DNA of 64,000 nt from an uncultured Oxalobacteraceae bacterium (GCA_946480015.1 CAMLIL010000010.1:22859-86858); one strand, 5' to 3'. Shown: positions 49,141 to 58,677, numbered from the stretch's first letter. Program-made: numbers and translations. The notes: generated by a model not told the origin, from the letters alone.

Positions 49141-50667
49141 TCAGGCCGCCAGCCCGGGCACGGGCGGAGCGGCGCAGGTCCTGGCGATGAAGTCACCCTG
49201 TTCCGGCATGCGCGTCACCGTGGCATTGATCATGTCGCGCAGCCCGGCGAAATGGCCGTGCAGTTCGCGCAGATCGATCGCATCGATCGCCGGGTCGTAG
49301 CCTTTGGGCTGCATTCCCAATCCCATCAGCATGGCCACGAACGACGGCTCCTGGAAGCCGTCCGGATCGGTAATGGCGGTCTCCCCGCGTGCGCCGAACA
49401 GCTCGAGCTGCTGGCGCAGGGCGTCCGGGATGTCCATGTTGGCGCAGTAGCGCCAGAACTGCGAATCGTCGCGTCGCGTCACCTTGTAATGCAGGATGAT
49501 GAAGTCGCGTACCGATTCGTAGCGCTTGGCAAGGTGCTGGTTAAACCTGAGCGCGAGCGCGGGATCGAAGCTACGGTCGGGAAAGTTCTCGATCAGTTTG
49601 ACGACCGCCTCCTCGATCAAGGCGATACTGGTCGATTCGAGCGGCTCGACGAACCCGGCCGACAGCCCGATCGCCACCACGTTCTTGTCCCATGACTTGC
49701 GCCGCCGTCCGGTGACAAAACGCAGCTGGCGCGGCTCGTCCAGGGCGGGTCCGTCCAGGCCGTCGAGCAGGGTCTGGCGCGCCGCCTCGTCGTCCATGAA
49801 ATGACTGCTGTAGACGTGGCCATTGCCGGTGCGGTGCTGCAGCGGGATGCGCCACATCCACCCGGCCGGCTTGGCCGTCGAGGTCGTGTAGGGCGTCAAC
49901 TTGCCCGTCTTCGCGCACGGCACCGCGAGCGCGCTATCGCACGGCAGGTAATGGCTCCAGTCCTCATAACCGGCCTTCAAAGCGCCCTCGATCAACAGGC
50001 CGCGGAAGCCCGAGCAGTCGATGAACAAATCGCCGTCGATGCGGCGCCCGTCGCCCAGCATCAGCGCCGTGACGAAACCGCTCTCGGGATGCTGCTCGAC
50101 ATTGACGATCGTGCCTGGCACGCGTTGGACGCCACGCGCGATGGCGAAGTCGCGCAGGTAGGCGGCGTACAGGCCGGCGTCGAAGTGATAGCCGTAGCTG
50201 AAGGCGCGTTCGGCCATGTTCCCGTCCTGCCGCGGCTCGGTGAATTTGCATTGGCGCGCCATGACCGCGGCCATCGCCCAGTTTTCCATCGCGGGCATGT
50301 TGTTGAAACTTTGCGCCAGGCGCATCCAGTACAAATGCGGTGAGCGGCCATCGATGGGCGGACCGTAATCGCAGAAACCGTGGAAGAACCGGTTGCCGCG
50401 CTGCCCCCAGTCCTTGAACTCGATACCGAGCTTGAAGCTGGCCTGGGTCTTCTTCACGAAGTCAACCGGATCGAGCCCGAGCATGCCGTTATAGGCGCGG
50501 ATGGTCGGTAGCGTGGCTTCACCGACGCCGATGGTGCCGATGTCGGGCGACTCGACCAGCACGATGCCGCAATGCCGCCCGAGCTTCAACGCCAGTGGCG
50601 CGGCCGCCATCCAGCCGGCGGTGCCGCCGCCGACGATGACGATCTTGCGAATGCGATTCGCATGCAT
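49141..50667 (-). CDS. Flavin-dependent tryptophan-halogenase-like protein
   Basis: The 508-residue protein is a FAD-binding member of the tryptophan 7-halogenase family. It has GGGTAGWMAA (FAD motif, residues 13-22), GVGEATLP (47-54), SFKLGIEF with Lys exactly at position 79 as in PrnA/RebH, AGWMWRIP near 271 (the WxWxIP halogenase motif) and EPLESTSIALIEEA near 340 (catalytic Glu/chloride loop). All motifs look intact. The start is ATG 50667 with AGGAGG upstream. It follows a large sugar-type TonB receptor on the same strand, a pairing common in Caulobacter and Xanthomonas carbohydrate loci, where the halogenase-like member has no proven halogenation role. Actual substrate unknown. Confidence 0.87.
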   Translation of the reverse strand: MHANRIRKIVIVGGGTAGWMAAAPLALKLGRHCGIVLVESPDIGTIGVGEATLPTIRAYNGMLGLDPVDFVKKTQASFKLGIEFKDWGQRGNRFFHGFCDYGPPIDGRSPHLYWMRLAQSFNNMPAMENWAMAAVMARQCKFTEPRQDGNMAERAFSYGYHFDAGLYAAYLRDFAIARGVQRVPGTIVNVEQHPESGFVTALMLGDGRRIDGDLFIDCSGFRGLLIEGALKAGYEDWSHYLPCDSALAVPCAKTGKLTPYTTSTAKPAGWMWRIPLQHRTGNGHVYSSHFMDDEAARQTLLDGLDGPALDEPRQLRFVTGRRRKSWDKNVVAIGLSAGFVEPLESTSIALIEEAVVKLIENFPDRSFDPALALRFNQHLAKRYESVRDFIILHYKVTRRDDSQFWRYCANMDIPDALRQQLELFGARGETAITDPDGFQEPSFVAMLMGLGMQPKGYDPAIDAIDLRELHGHFAGLRDMINATVTRMPEQGDFIARTCAAPPVPGLAA

Positions 50668-50827
50668 GATGCCTCCTCTTATAAGTACTCGTTCGCAATC
50701 GTGTGGTGACGCACGCCGCCTGTCCAATCCAGGCGCGGCACGAAGAAAAGCCAACCCCGGCAGGTCGGCTTGTCTATTGCGCCGCATCGATCGCGGCGCC
50801 GTTCACTCGGGCGAGGCTTGCGCCTGC

Positions 50828-53800
50828 TTAGAACGAATATTGCGCCTGGATGACGTAGCGCGGACCGCTCATGAAGAGCTGGCGGGTGAACATGCCTGCG
50901 TGTTGCTCCATGACCTGACGCGTTTTGGCGTTGTTCAGATTCTGCGCTTCCAGACCGACGCGCAACTTCGACGTGAAGTCGTAGAAGATCGAACCATCGA
51001 GTTGGCCGTACGCATCTTGCCACAGGGGCAGACCAAATGCCTGGTCGTTGACGGTGGTCGGCACCAGGTAGGAGGGCGAAGCGGGATTGGTGTTCAGACC
51101 GTTGTTTCCGCGGCTACCCCAGGTGTTGACGGCAACCAGGTAACGCGAGCGCCAGTTGTACGCCAGCCGGGTCGACAGACCGTGCCTTTCGTACATGACC
51201 GCGAAGTTGATCGTGTTCTTCGACAAGCCCTGCAGCGGCGTTTTGCCGAACGGACGTGCGTCGGTATCGCAGCCGTTGAGCGACAGGTTGAAGTTCGACG
51301 CCGCATCGTTACCCGAACACCATGGCTCGAACACCGGGTTTTTCAGGGTGCGCTCGCTGGACACGTAGGTCCAGCTTGCCTGCGTACCGATACCCTTGAG
51401 CCACTCAGGAACGAAATCATAGTACTGCTGGTGCGCGATTTCGAAGCCGCGGGCAAAGCCCTTGGCGCCGTTGGTCGGCCCGGTGATGACGAAGGTCTGT
51501 GGTTTGCCACTCGTGTCGTTGACCGTTTTGGCGTAGCTCTGGGTGAGGATGATGTCCTTGATGTCCTTGTTGAACGCCGAGAACGTCAGCGAACCGGCAG
51601 GGGCGAAATACCATTCCGCGGTCAGGTCGATGTTGGTGGAGGTGGTCGGCTTGAGCATGGGGTTGCCATCGCTGTTGCCGGTCAGGCTGGTGCCATTGAA
51701 CTGCACGCTCGTGGTCGTGCCGGAGGCATCCTTGGTCGTCGTCTGCAGGTTGGTCGCGTTCAGCGTGGCCTGGGCCTGGAGCTGGTTGAAGTCAGGACGC
51801 GCCATCGCCTTCGCCAGGGCGAAGCGGAACTGCAGCTTGTCGTTGTACTTCATGCGCAGGTTCAGGCTCGGCAACCAGTTGTGGTAGGAGTTGGTGAAGG
51901 ACAGGGGGTCGGCGAAGGCCGCGATGTTGATCAGCTTTTCCTGGCCGCTCACGGCCGCGCCGGCCGGCACTTCGGTCGCCGGCGGCGGCGTGAACGACAC
52001 GTAGCCGTCGGCGGTGCCCCTGGTCGACACATAGCGCAAGCCGACGTTACCGTCGATCGGGTACTTCAGGTCGTCGAAACCGAAGCGCAGCTGGGCGTAG
52101 GCCGCGCGGGTTTTCTCGGTCTGCGCGTTGCGTGCCGCAGGCGTGTCGAAGGTCGCGGGAACCCATGTGTCGCAGGTGCCCCAGCCTTGGGCGGCCTTCT
52201 GCTCGTTGCACAGGACATCGTGGTACGCGTGGATCTTGCTCCACTCATCCGGGAAGCCGCGTACCGTCGCCTCGCTTGCAAACAGCATCGGTGGGACGTC
52301 GACCTTACCGTCGAAGAAGTTTGGAATCTGATACAGCGATGAGCCGTTGGAGAAACGCGGATCGCCCAGGCGGGCAACGTGCGGGATCTGCCAGCCCTCC
52401 ATCCATGGGAAGGTAATGGCCGACCAGTTGTAGAACTTCTGGGCACGGTGGTTCTCGCCTTCGCGGTCGGCCATGCGCACGCCGAAACGGATATCGCGCA
52501 GCACCGGATTGTCGAAGTCGAACTTCACGTCGGATTTCCAGGCCTTCTGCTTGGCGGTGGCCTGGTCGAGCGCCTCCTGGGTGTACGCCCAGTAGTAATT
52601 GTTCGGGTCGGCCATGTATGCCGCCGACCCCAGGCCGATCCTCGGGATCTCGCCCGTCATGTCAACCGTCTGGTTCGGCAGAATGAAGCCGGTCGACACG
52701 TCGGCGTCGAAACCTTTGGTGGTGGAACGCACTGTCTGGAAGTCATTGGTCCAGGTCAGATTGGGGGCCACGCGCCACTGCACGTTCAGCGAAATGTCGC
52801 GCGTGCCGGACTCGCGCGAGTTGATACGCTGCGAACTGTTGAACGGCGAACCGCCATAGGTCGGGTTCGAGATCGTTCCATTCTGGAACGCGCCATTGCT
52901 GTCGAAGGTGGCATCGGCACCGGCCACCTGCTGATACCATTTGTCCTCGGAGGAGGTCACCACGTGCTCGCTCAGATCCTCCTTGTATTTCGTCTTGAAA
53001 TACGTCAGGCCGGCCGTGAGCTGGCGGTTCGGACGCCACTGCAATGCGGCGTAGTCGCCGTGGCGGGTGCGTTCGAAGTCCTGCGAACGGTAGCCTACGC
53101 CCAGCGGAATCCATTTGGTCTTCGAAGCGTCGTACTTGGCCGGGTCCTGGGAATTGACATGCGGGAAATACGGATCGACGCCAACCGCGTCCGTGCGGGT
53201 CGGACTGGACGAAGAGGCCAGGTCGATCAGCGCGCCGAATTGACCCAGCGGCGTGTCCCAGCGGTTCGACAACAGGACGGTACCGGTCGGGGCTTTCTTC
53301 CTGTTGAGCGTGGAGTAGGCTTCCGAGATGCCCATCGCGCCCTTGAAGCCTTTGAAGTCGAACGGCATTGCGGTGCGCAGATTCACGAGGCCGGCGACGG
53401 CGCCTTCGATCTGTTCGGCGGAAGGATTCTTGTAGACGTCGACGCCGGCCATCAGTTCCGGCGCCACGTCGGTGAAGCCGAGCGAGCGGCCGCCACCGGC
53501 CGAGAACGCGTCACGGCCATTGACTTCGGAACGCACGTAGGTCAGGCCGCGCACCGACACGCCGGAACCTTCGACGGCCTGGCGGTTGGGATCGCCAGGC
53601 ATGTTGCGGTCCATCGTGACGCCGGCGATACGCTGCAGCACCTCGGTGACCGAGCGGTCGGGCAGTTTGCCGATATCTTCGGCGACGATGGAGTCGACCA
53701 CCTCGTCGGAGTCTTGTTTCAGCTTTTGTGCCGATTGCAGTGCTGCACGCTGGCCGCTGACCACCACCACCGTCCCCCCGGTGTTGCCGGCATCCTGGGC

Positions 53801-53875
53801 CAGGGCTGGATTGCCGGCCATGAAGGCGATCTGCGCGACGCCCAGGGCGATCGCCGTTTTTTTGAAGGTTTTCAA
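50828..53875 (-). CDS. Large TonB-dependent receptor (carbohydrate-type)
   Basis: This is a ~1015-residue outer-membrane receptor of the long TonB class typical of sugar uptake in Xanthomonas and Caulobacter. It has a signal peptide (MKTFKKTAIALGVAQIAFMA... ALAQ), a TonB-box-like VVVVSGQRAALQSAQKLKQD, plug blocks IGKLPDRSVTEVLQRIAGV and GVDVYKNPSAEQIEGAVAGL, and a barrel ending PRYVIQAQYSF. The start is placed at TTG 53875, five bases after GGAGA; the TTG at 53887 is in frame but covers that ribosome-binding site. The halogenase-like gene follows. LacI-type palindromes lie upstream, supporting sugar-dependent control. Confidence 0.85.
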   Translation of the reverse strand: MKTFKKTAIALGVAQIAFMAGNPALAQDAGNTGGTVVVVSGQRAALQSAQKLKQDSDEVVDSIVAEDIGKLPDRSVTEVLQRIAGVTMDRNMPGDPNRQAVEGSGVSVRGLTYVRSEVNGRDAFSAGGGRSLGFTDVAPELMAGVDVYKNPSAEQIEGAVAGLVNLRTAMPFDFKGFKGAMGISEAYSTLNRKKAPTGTVLLSNRWDTPLGQFGALIDLASSSSPTRTDAVGVDPYFPHVNSQDPAKYDASKTKWIPLGVGYRSQDFERTRHGDYAALQWRPNRQLTAGLTYFKTKYKEDLSEHVVTSSEDKWYQQVAGADATFDSNGAFQNGTISNPTYGGSPFNSSQRINSRESGTRDISLNVQWRVAPNLTWTNDFQTVRSTTKGFDADVSTGFILPNQTVDMTGEIPRIGLGSAAYMADPNNYYWAYTQEALDQATAKQKAWKSDVKFDFDNPVLRDIRFGVRMADREGENHRAQKFYNWSAITFPWMEGWQIPHVARLGDPRFSNGSSLYQIPNFFDGKVDVPPMLFASEATVRGFPDEWSKIHAYHDVLCNEQKAAQGWGTCDTWVPATFDTPAARNAQTEKTRAAYAQLRFGFDDLKYPIDGNVGLRYVSTRGTADGYVSFTPPPATEVPAGAAVSGQEKLINIAAFADPLSFTNSYHNWLPSLNLRMKYNDKLQFRFALAKAMARPDFNQLQAQATLNATNLQTTTKDASGTTTSVQFNGTSLTGNSDGNPMLKPTTSTNIDLTAEWYFAPAGSLTFSAFNKDIKDIILTQSYAKTVNDTSGKPQTFVITGPTNGAKGFARGFEIAHQQYYDFVPEWLKGIGTQASWTYVSSERTLKNPVFEPWCSGNDAASNFNLSLNGCDTDARPFGKTPLQGLSKNTINFAVMYERHGLSTRLAYNWRSRYLVAVNTWGSRGNNGLNTNPASPSYLVPTTVNDQAFGLPLWQDAYGQLDGSIFYDFTSKLRVGLEAQNLNNAKTRQVMEQHAGMFTRQLFMSGPRYVIQAQYSF

Positions 53876-53960
53876 TGCTGTCTCCAATTGATTATATTTT
53901 TATAACGGTGTTATAACATCACCCGATGTGCGTCGGAACACGCGGCTAACACGGGATGAT

Positions 53961-53971
53961 CAACGCTACCA
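53961..53971 (-). promoter_or_regulatory. LacI-type operator half-site
   Basis: On the minus strand the bases read TGGTAGCGTTG, matching the left half of TGGTAGCGCTACCA-type operators known for LacI-family regulators of TonB/sugar loci. Only half is conserved. It lies 86 bases before the TonB receptor start. Confidence 0.35.
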
Positions 53972-54070
53972 TTTTTTGCTCGTCTTTACCGCACATCTGT
54001 GTAAGTTTCGGCATGGATACAACACTTTTTTGTGGCCATTCAGACGAGTCGGCCCGCAGAAAGTCGGCAA

Positions 54071-54084
54071 TGGAAACGTTTGCA
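54071..54084. promoter_or_regulatory. LacI-type operator-like palindrome (AACGTT core)
   Basis: TGGAAACGTTTGCA is a 12-of-14 palindrome with the central CG and AAACGTTT core typical of LacI/PurR-family sites. Confidence 0.45.
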
Positions 54085-54154
54085 TGTCGCGAAATTGCGA
54101 CTTCTCGCAGTATTTTGATTGTTCGTCGATAAGCCAAAAAATTTCAGGTGGAGT

Positions 54155-54168
54155 AGGTAGCGCTACCA
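54155..54168. promoter_or_regulatory. LacI-type operator-like palindrome (AGCGCT core)
   Basis: GGTAGCGCTACC (54156-54167) is a perfect 12-base palindrome. With flanks it is AGGTAGCGCTACCA, one base from the TGGTAGCGCTACCA form known from LacI-family sugar regulators in Xanthomonas and Caulobacter. Confidence 0.5.
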
Positions 54169-54304
54169 TAAATCGCTAAACTATAACAATATCAGCAGCA
54201 CTTTGTACGCAACTTCGCGTATGTCCCTTAAATTCGGTATTGTTGTACGCGCCATCGCGGAACTCGTCAGGGAGGGCTGCGCGCGCTACTTCCCACGGCG
54301 GAAA

Positions 54305-54326
54305 CAGTACAGTCCCTGTACAATTT
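54305..54326. promoter_or_regulatory. Candidate MocR autoregulatory operator
   Basis: GTACAG-TCC-CTGTAC (54307-54321) is a perfect inverted repeat 33 bases before the MocR start codon, preceded by CA and followed by AATTT. The string CAGTACAGTCCC is shared exactly with the EamA promoter region at 49038-49049. Confidence 0.55.
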
Positions 54327-54353
54327 GATTCCCCCCCAGGGCAGGAGTCACGC

Positions 54354-55832
54354 ATGACCGAACCAGCAAGCATCGCCAGCGCCGCGCGCGCCCCGGCGCC
54401 TCCCATGGCCATGCTCTCGCGCGGTTCGGGCGAGTCGCTGATCGACCAGATCGTGCGCTCGGTGGCAGCGCGCATCGACGACAAGCTGCTGCGCAGCGGG
54501 GCGCGCATGCCCTCGATCCGCCAGTTCGCCGCCAGCCACGGCGTCTCCGCCTTCACCGTCGTGGCCAGTTTCGACAGGCTGGTGGCGATGGGTTACCTGG
54601 AATCGCGCCGCGGCGCCGGCTTTTTCGTGCGCGAGCGCTCGCCGCTGAACGCCGGCGAACGCTCGGCCGCGGCCGCGCAGGACGATGCGGCGCTGGAAAC
54701 CAAGCCGCTCGACGTGGTTTGGCTGATCCGCAATATGTTCCGCCAGGTGCCGCTGCAACGCGTACCCGGCTCCGGCGTGCTGCCGCCCGAGTGGCTCGAC
54801 GCGCCGATGATCGCCAACGCCCTGCGCAGCATCGGCCGGCAGCACTCGCGCGCGCTGGTGAACTATGGCGCCCCGCAAGGCTTCCTGCCGCTGCGCCAGC
54901 AGCTCGGCCTCAAGCTGGCCGAGCTGGAAATCGAGGCCGCGCCCGAACAGATCGTCACCACCGTCGGCGTGACCCAGGCGCTCGACCTGGTGGCGCGCGA
55001 ATTCACCCGCCCCGGCGACACCGTCTTCGTCGACGACCCGGCCTGGTTCCTGATGTTCGGCTCGTTTGCCGCGCTGGGCCTGAAAGTGGTCGGCATCGCC
55101 CGCCTGGCCGACGGCCCGGATATCGGCCAGCTGGCCGAACTGGCCGCGCTGCACCGGCCCAAGCTCTACATCATCAATTCGGTGCTGCACAATCCCAGCT
55201 CGACCTCGCTGTCGGCCGCCAAGGCCTTCCAGATCCTGCGTATTGCCGAGCAAAACGGTTTTGCGGTGGTCGAGGACGACATTTACTGCGACCTGCATCC
55301 CGGCAGCGCGGTGCAGCCGGCCACCCGCCTGGCCCCGCTCGACCAGCTGCGCCGGGTGATATATCTAGGCGGCTTTTCGAAATCGCTGTCGGCCAATCTG
55401 CGGGTCGGCTTCATCGCCGCGTCGCCCGAGTGGGCGCAGCGCCTGTGCGACCGCAAAATGCTGTCCACCCTGACCACCGGTGAAATCGGCGAGCGGGTGG
55501 TCTACAAGGTCTTGTCCGAAGGGCTATACCGCAAGCACATCGACCGCATCCGCGCGCGCCTGGACGCCGAGCGCGCCAAGGCCGTGCGCCAGATGGAGCG
55601 GGTCGGCCTGCGCGTGGACCTGGCGCCGCCGGCCGGCATCTTCATCTGGGCCGACGCCGGCATGGACACCAATCTGCTGACCGAACGCGCCATGGCCGAG
55701 AATCTGCTGCTGGCTCCCGGCAGCCTGTTTTCGCCCTCTCAGCTGCCTTCCACGCGCATGCGCCTGAACGTGGCCCAGGTGCAAGAGACCGGCGTGTGGG
55801 ACTTCCTCGAACGCGAGCTGGGCAAAGGTTGA
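54354..55832 (+). CDS. MocR-family transcriptional regulator (GntR HTH fused to aminotransferase domain)
   Basis: The 492-residue cytoplasmic regulator has an N-terminal GntR winged helix (SLIDQIVRSVAARIDDKLLR, RMPSIRQFAASHGVSAFTVV, LVAMGYLESRRGAGFFVRER) joined by a linker to a fold-type I PLP domain. The PLP lysine is in YLGGFSKSLSANLRVGFIAA near residue 341, and VEDDIYCDLHPG carries the cofactor-binding Asp/Tyr region. MocR proteins sense an amino acid or vitamer via PLP chemistry. The start is ATG 54354 with GCAGGAGTCACGC before it. A GTACAG palindrome in its own promoter and in the EamA promoter suggests autoregulation and control of that exporter. Confidence 0.9.
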   Translation: MTEPASIASAARAPAPPMAMLSRGSGESLIDQIVRSVAARIDDKLLRSGARMPSIRQFAASHGVSAFTVVASFDRLVAMGYLESRRGAGFFVRERSPLNAGERSAAAAQDDAALETKPLDVVWLIRNMFRQVPLQRVPGSGVLPPEWLDAPMIANALRSIGRQHSRALVNYGAPQGFLPLRQQLGLKLAELEIEAAPEQIVTTVGVTQALDLVAREFTRPGDTVFVDDPAWFLMFGSFAALGLKVVGIARLADGPDIGQLAELAALHRPKLYIINSVLHNPSSTSLSAAKAFQILRIAEQNGFAVVEDDIYCDLHPGSAVQPATRLAPLDQLRRVIYLGGFSKSLSANLRVGFIAASPEWAQRLCDRKMLSTLTTGEIGERVVYKVLSEGLYRKHIDRIRARLDAERAKAVRQMERVGLRVDLAPPAGIFIWADAGMDTNLLTERAMAENLLLAPGSLFSPSQLPSTRMRLNVAQVQETGVWDFLERELGKG

Positions 55833-55838
55833 TGGCCT

Positions 55839-55866
55839 CTTGAAAAAGCGCGCAGGCACACCATAT
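55839..55866 (+). promoter_or_regulatory. Sigma32 (heat-shock) promoter of htpG
   Basis: CTTGAAA (55839-55845) and ACCATAT (55860-55866) match the sigma32 consensus CTTGAAA and CCCATnT with a 14-base spacer. The predicted start is near 55874, 34 bases before the htpG ATG. The -35 lies directly after the MocR stop. Confidence 0.75.
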
Positions 55867-55907
55867 TGGCCCAATCCGTTCAACCCGTTCCACGCGAGGA
55901 CTTAAAA

Positions 55908-57827
55908 ATGGCTGTTGCCGAAAAAGAAACCCTTGGTTTTCAAGCCGAAGTAAAGCAGTTGCTTCAACTGATGATTCACTCCCTGTACTCGAACAAGGAG
56001 ATTTTCCTGCGCGAGCTGATTTCGAACGCGTCCGACGCCGCCGACAAGCTGCGTTTCGAAGCGATCAACAACGATTCCCTGTACGGCAACGACCATGAGC
56101 TGAAGATCACGGTGCGCTTCGACAAGGACGCCAAGACCATCACGATTTCCGACAACGGCATCGGCATGAGCCGCGACGAAGTGGTCTCGCACCTGGGCAC
56201 CATCGCCAAGTCGGGCACCAAGGAATTCTTCGGCAAGCTCTCGGGCGACCAGCAGGCCGACGCCGCGCTGATCGGCCAGTTCGGCGTGGGCTTTTACTCC
56301 GGCTTCATCGTGGCCGACCGCATCACCGTGGAAACCCGCCGCGCCGGCGTGGACGCCCAGCATGGCGTGCGCTGGGAATCGGGCGGCGAGGGCGACTACA
56401 GCGTCGAGACCATCGACAAGGCGGCGCGCGGCACCGACGTGATCCTGCACCTGCGCGAAGGCGAGGACGAACTGCTGTCGGGCTGGAAGCTCAAATCGAT
56501 CATCCGCAAATATTCGGACCACATCCAGCTGCCGATCCAGATGCAGAAGGACGAGTGGGATGCGGAAAAGAAGGAAACCGTGCTCAAGGACGAGTGGGAA
56601 ACCGTCAACCAGGCCAGTGCGCTGTGGGCCCGCAACAAGAGCGACATCACGCCCGAGCAGTACGACGAATTCTACAAGCACGTCTCGCACGACTTCCAGC
56701 CGCCGCTGACCTTCACCCACAACCGCGTTGAAGGCCGCAGCGAATACACCCAGCTGCTGTACGTGCCGAGCCACGCCCCGTTCGACCTGTGGGACCGCAA
56801 CAAGCGCGGCGGCATCAAGCTGTACGTCAAGCGCGTCTTCATCATGGACGACGCCGAGCAGCTGATGCCGGCTTACCTGCGCTTCATCAAAGGCGTGATC
56901 GACTCGAACGACCTGCCGCTGAACGTGTCGCGCGAGATTTTGCAGGAGTCGCGCGACGTGCGCGTGATCCGCGAAGGCTCCACCAAGCGGGTGCTGGGCA
57001 TGCTGGAAGAGCTGGCCAACGCCGACGAGCAGGAAAAGAAAGACAAGTACAGCACCTTCTGGAAGGATTTCGGCCAGGTGCTCAAGGAAGGGATCGGCGA
57101 GGATACGGCCAACAAGGACCGCATCGCCAAGCTGGTACGCTTTGCCTCGACCCACAATGACGGCGACGAGCAGACCGTCTCGCTGGAAGCGTATGTGGGC
57201 CGCATGAAGGAAGGCCAGGAAAAGATTTACTACGTCACGGCCGACAACTTCAAGGCCGCCAGCAACAGTCCGCATCTGGAGATTTTCCGCAAGAAGGGCG
57301 TGGAAGTGCTGCTGCTGACCGACCGTGTGGACGAGTGGATGCTGTCCTTCCTGACCGAGTTCGATGGCAAGGAACTGGTGTCGGTGGCCAAGGGCGGCCT
57401 GGACCTGGGCAAGCTGGAAGACGAGGCCGAGAAGAAGGAGCACGAGGAAACCGAAACCTCGTACAAGGAGCTGGTCGAGCGCATGAAGGGCGCGCTGGGC
57501 GACAAGGCCAAGGACGTGCGCGTCACCTTCCGTCTGACCGGTTCGCCGGCCTGTCTGGTCGCCGATGAGCACGAGCTGTCGGGAAATCTGCTGCGCATGC
57601 TCAAGGCGGCGGGCCAGAATGCGCCGGAGTCCAAGCCGATTCTCGAAATCAATCCGAACCATCCGCTGGTGACGCGTTTGAAGTATGAAAACGCCGAGAG
57701 CAGCCAGTTCGCCGACTGGTCGCACATCCTGTTCGATCAGGCGCTGCTGGCCGAAGGCGGTGCGCTGGCCGACCCGGCAGCCTTCGTCAAGCGCATGAAC
57801 GACATGCTGCTGGCGGGCGCCAAGTAA
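55908..57827 (+). CDS. htpG: Molecular chaperone HtpG (bacterial Hsp90)
   Basis: HtpG is a homodimeric ATP-dependent chaperone in the cytoplasm. The 639-residue length is normal. The GHKL ATPase domain is recognised from [33 protein letters not shown] and [16 protein letters not shown]. The middle domain contains [20 protein letters not shown] and the conserved [20 protein letters not shown] segment. The C-terminal dimerisation domain follows, with the MxxxxE tail absent as in other bacteria. The start is ATG 55908 with GCGAGGA upstream; the longer frame from 55866 is only a shadow extension. A sigma32-like promoter precedes it. Confidence 0.97.
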   Translation: MAVAEKETLGFQAEVKQLLQLMIHSLYSNKEIFLRELISNASDAADKLRFEAINNDSLYGNDHELKITVRFDKDAKTITISDNGIGMSRDEVVSHLGTIAKSGTKEFFGKLSGDQQADAALIGQFGVGFYSGFIVADRITVETRRAGVDAQHGVRWESGGEGDYSVETIDKAARGTDVILHLREGEDELLSGWKLKSIIRKYSDHIQLPIQMQKDEWDAEKKETVLKDEWETVNQASALWARNKSDITPEQYDEFYKHVSHDFQPPLTFTHNRVEGRSEYTQLLYVPSHAPFDLWDRNKRGGIKLYVKRVFIMDDAEQLMPAYLRFIKGVIDSNDLPLNVSREILQESRDVRVIREGSTKRVLGMLEELANADEQEKKDKYSTFWKDFGQVLKEGIGEDTANKDRIAKLVRFASTHNDGDEQTVSLEAYVGRMKEGQEKIYYVTADNFKAASNSPHLEIFRKKGVEVLLLTDRVDEWMLSFLTEFDGKELVSVAKGGLDLGKLEDEAEKKEHEETETSYKELVERMKGALGDKAKDVRVTFRLTGSPACLVADEHELSGNLLRMLKAAGQNAPESKPILEINPNHPLVTRLKYENAESSQFADWSHILFDQALLAEGGALADPAAFVKRMNDMLLAGAK

Positions 57828-57845
57828 GGTATATAAGCCTTCGAT

Positions 57846-57873
57846 GCCGTCCCCCGCGTTCGCCGGGGACGGC
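57846..57873. terminator. Hairpin terminator after htpG
   Basis: GCCGTCCCC (57846-57854) and GGGGACGGC (57865-57873) form a 9-bp stem followed by GTTGTTTAC. It lies between the convergent htpG and hydrolase genes and resembles the hairpin at 17086-17118. Confidence 0.65.
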
Positions 57874-57878
57874 GTTGT

Positions 57879-58430
57879 TTACGGTGCCGACACCTCGGCA
57901 CAGAAGTCGAGCACCAGCTTTTCCCCTTCCGGCCACACCCCGTAGCCACTGGCGCCGTTGATATGCCCGGCCGCGCCGATCTCCACCAGCCGGCTGCCCC
58001 ACGCTTGTGCAAACGCGCGCGCCCGCTCCAGCGACACATACTCGTCATTCGAACTGGCCACCACGATGCTGGGAAACGGCAAACGCTCCATCGGCATCGG
58101 CGCAAATCCCCGGGCCTCCTTCGGATAGCCGGGCGCCTCGACATCGCTGGGCGCGACCAGCAGCGCCCCGGCCACCTTCAGCATCGAGCCCGACTGCGCC
58201 CAGTGCCCCACCAGCGCGCACGCCAGGCTGTGCGCGACCAGCAATGGCGGCCCTTCGCGCAGCGCGATGGCCGCATCGAGCTCGGCCACCCATTCTTCGC
58301 GCCTCGGGTTGGTCCAGTCGCGATGTGTCACGCGCGTCCAGTTGGGGTGTTTGCGCTCCCACAAGGTTTGCCAGTGCTGCGCGCCCGAATCCCACAGGCC
58401 GGGCAGGGTGAGTACGTCACAGTCCATCAT
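57879..58430 (-). CDS. RBBP9/YdeN family alpha/beta hydrolase
   Basis: This small serine hydrolase of 183 residues begins with VLTLPGLWDSGAQHWQTLWE, the family hallmark (PGx-SG--HWQ-W). The nucleophile is Ser68 in LLVAHSLACALVG, the acid is in VVASSNDEYVS, and the histidine is in AAGHINGASGYG. RBBP9-like bacterial proteins are esterases or aminopeptidases of unknown substrate. It converges on htpG and is probably a single-gene unit. Confidence 0.88.
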   Translation of the reverse strand: MMDCDVLTLPGLWDSGAQHWQTLWERKHPNWTRVTHRDWTNPRREEWVAELDAAIALREGPPLLVAHSLACALVGHWAQSGSMLKVAGALLVAPSDVEAPGYPKEARGFAPMPMERLPFPSIVVASSNDEYVSLERARAFAQAWGSRLVEIGAAGHINGASGYGVWPEGEKLVLDFCAEVSAP

Positions 58431-58677
58431 GCCTCCACGGTGTCGCGGTTGATGCTTCGTATTCTACGGTGAAAGCCTGCGGCAGCCGCTCAATTGCGTA
58501 TGGAAACACGGCAGTAGCGTGGCCCTATCGGCTTGCTGTCGCGATTGGAAAAAATGTCGGCAGCTTCAAAAACGCGCACTAGAGTGTAGCTGTACTTTTT
58601 GTTAACCGTGACAAAGCATTACGCCTTGTCCATGGAACGCGCGTCTCATTGAGCGTTCACAACAATAGGGATTCCAC

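Larger units (their letters stand above)
53888..54353. other. Regulatory intergenic region between the large TonB receptor and mocR
   Basis: No convincing gene is present in these 466 AT-richer bases. They hold three LacI-type palindromes or half-sites and, next to the MocR start, a GTACAG-N3-CTGTAC palindrome; these are listed separately. Confidence 0.65.

Noticed and set aside
53928..54179. Plus-strand 83-codon frame in the TonB-mocR intergenic region
   Set aside because: It has no ribosome-binding site, no motif and covers regulatory palindromes. A minus-strand frame there is no better.
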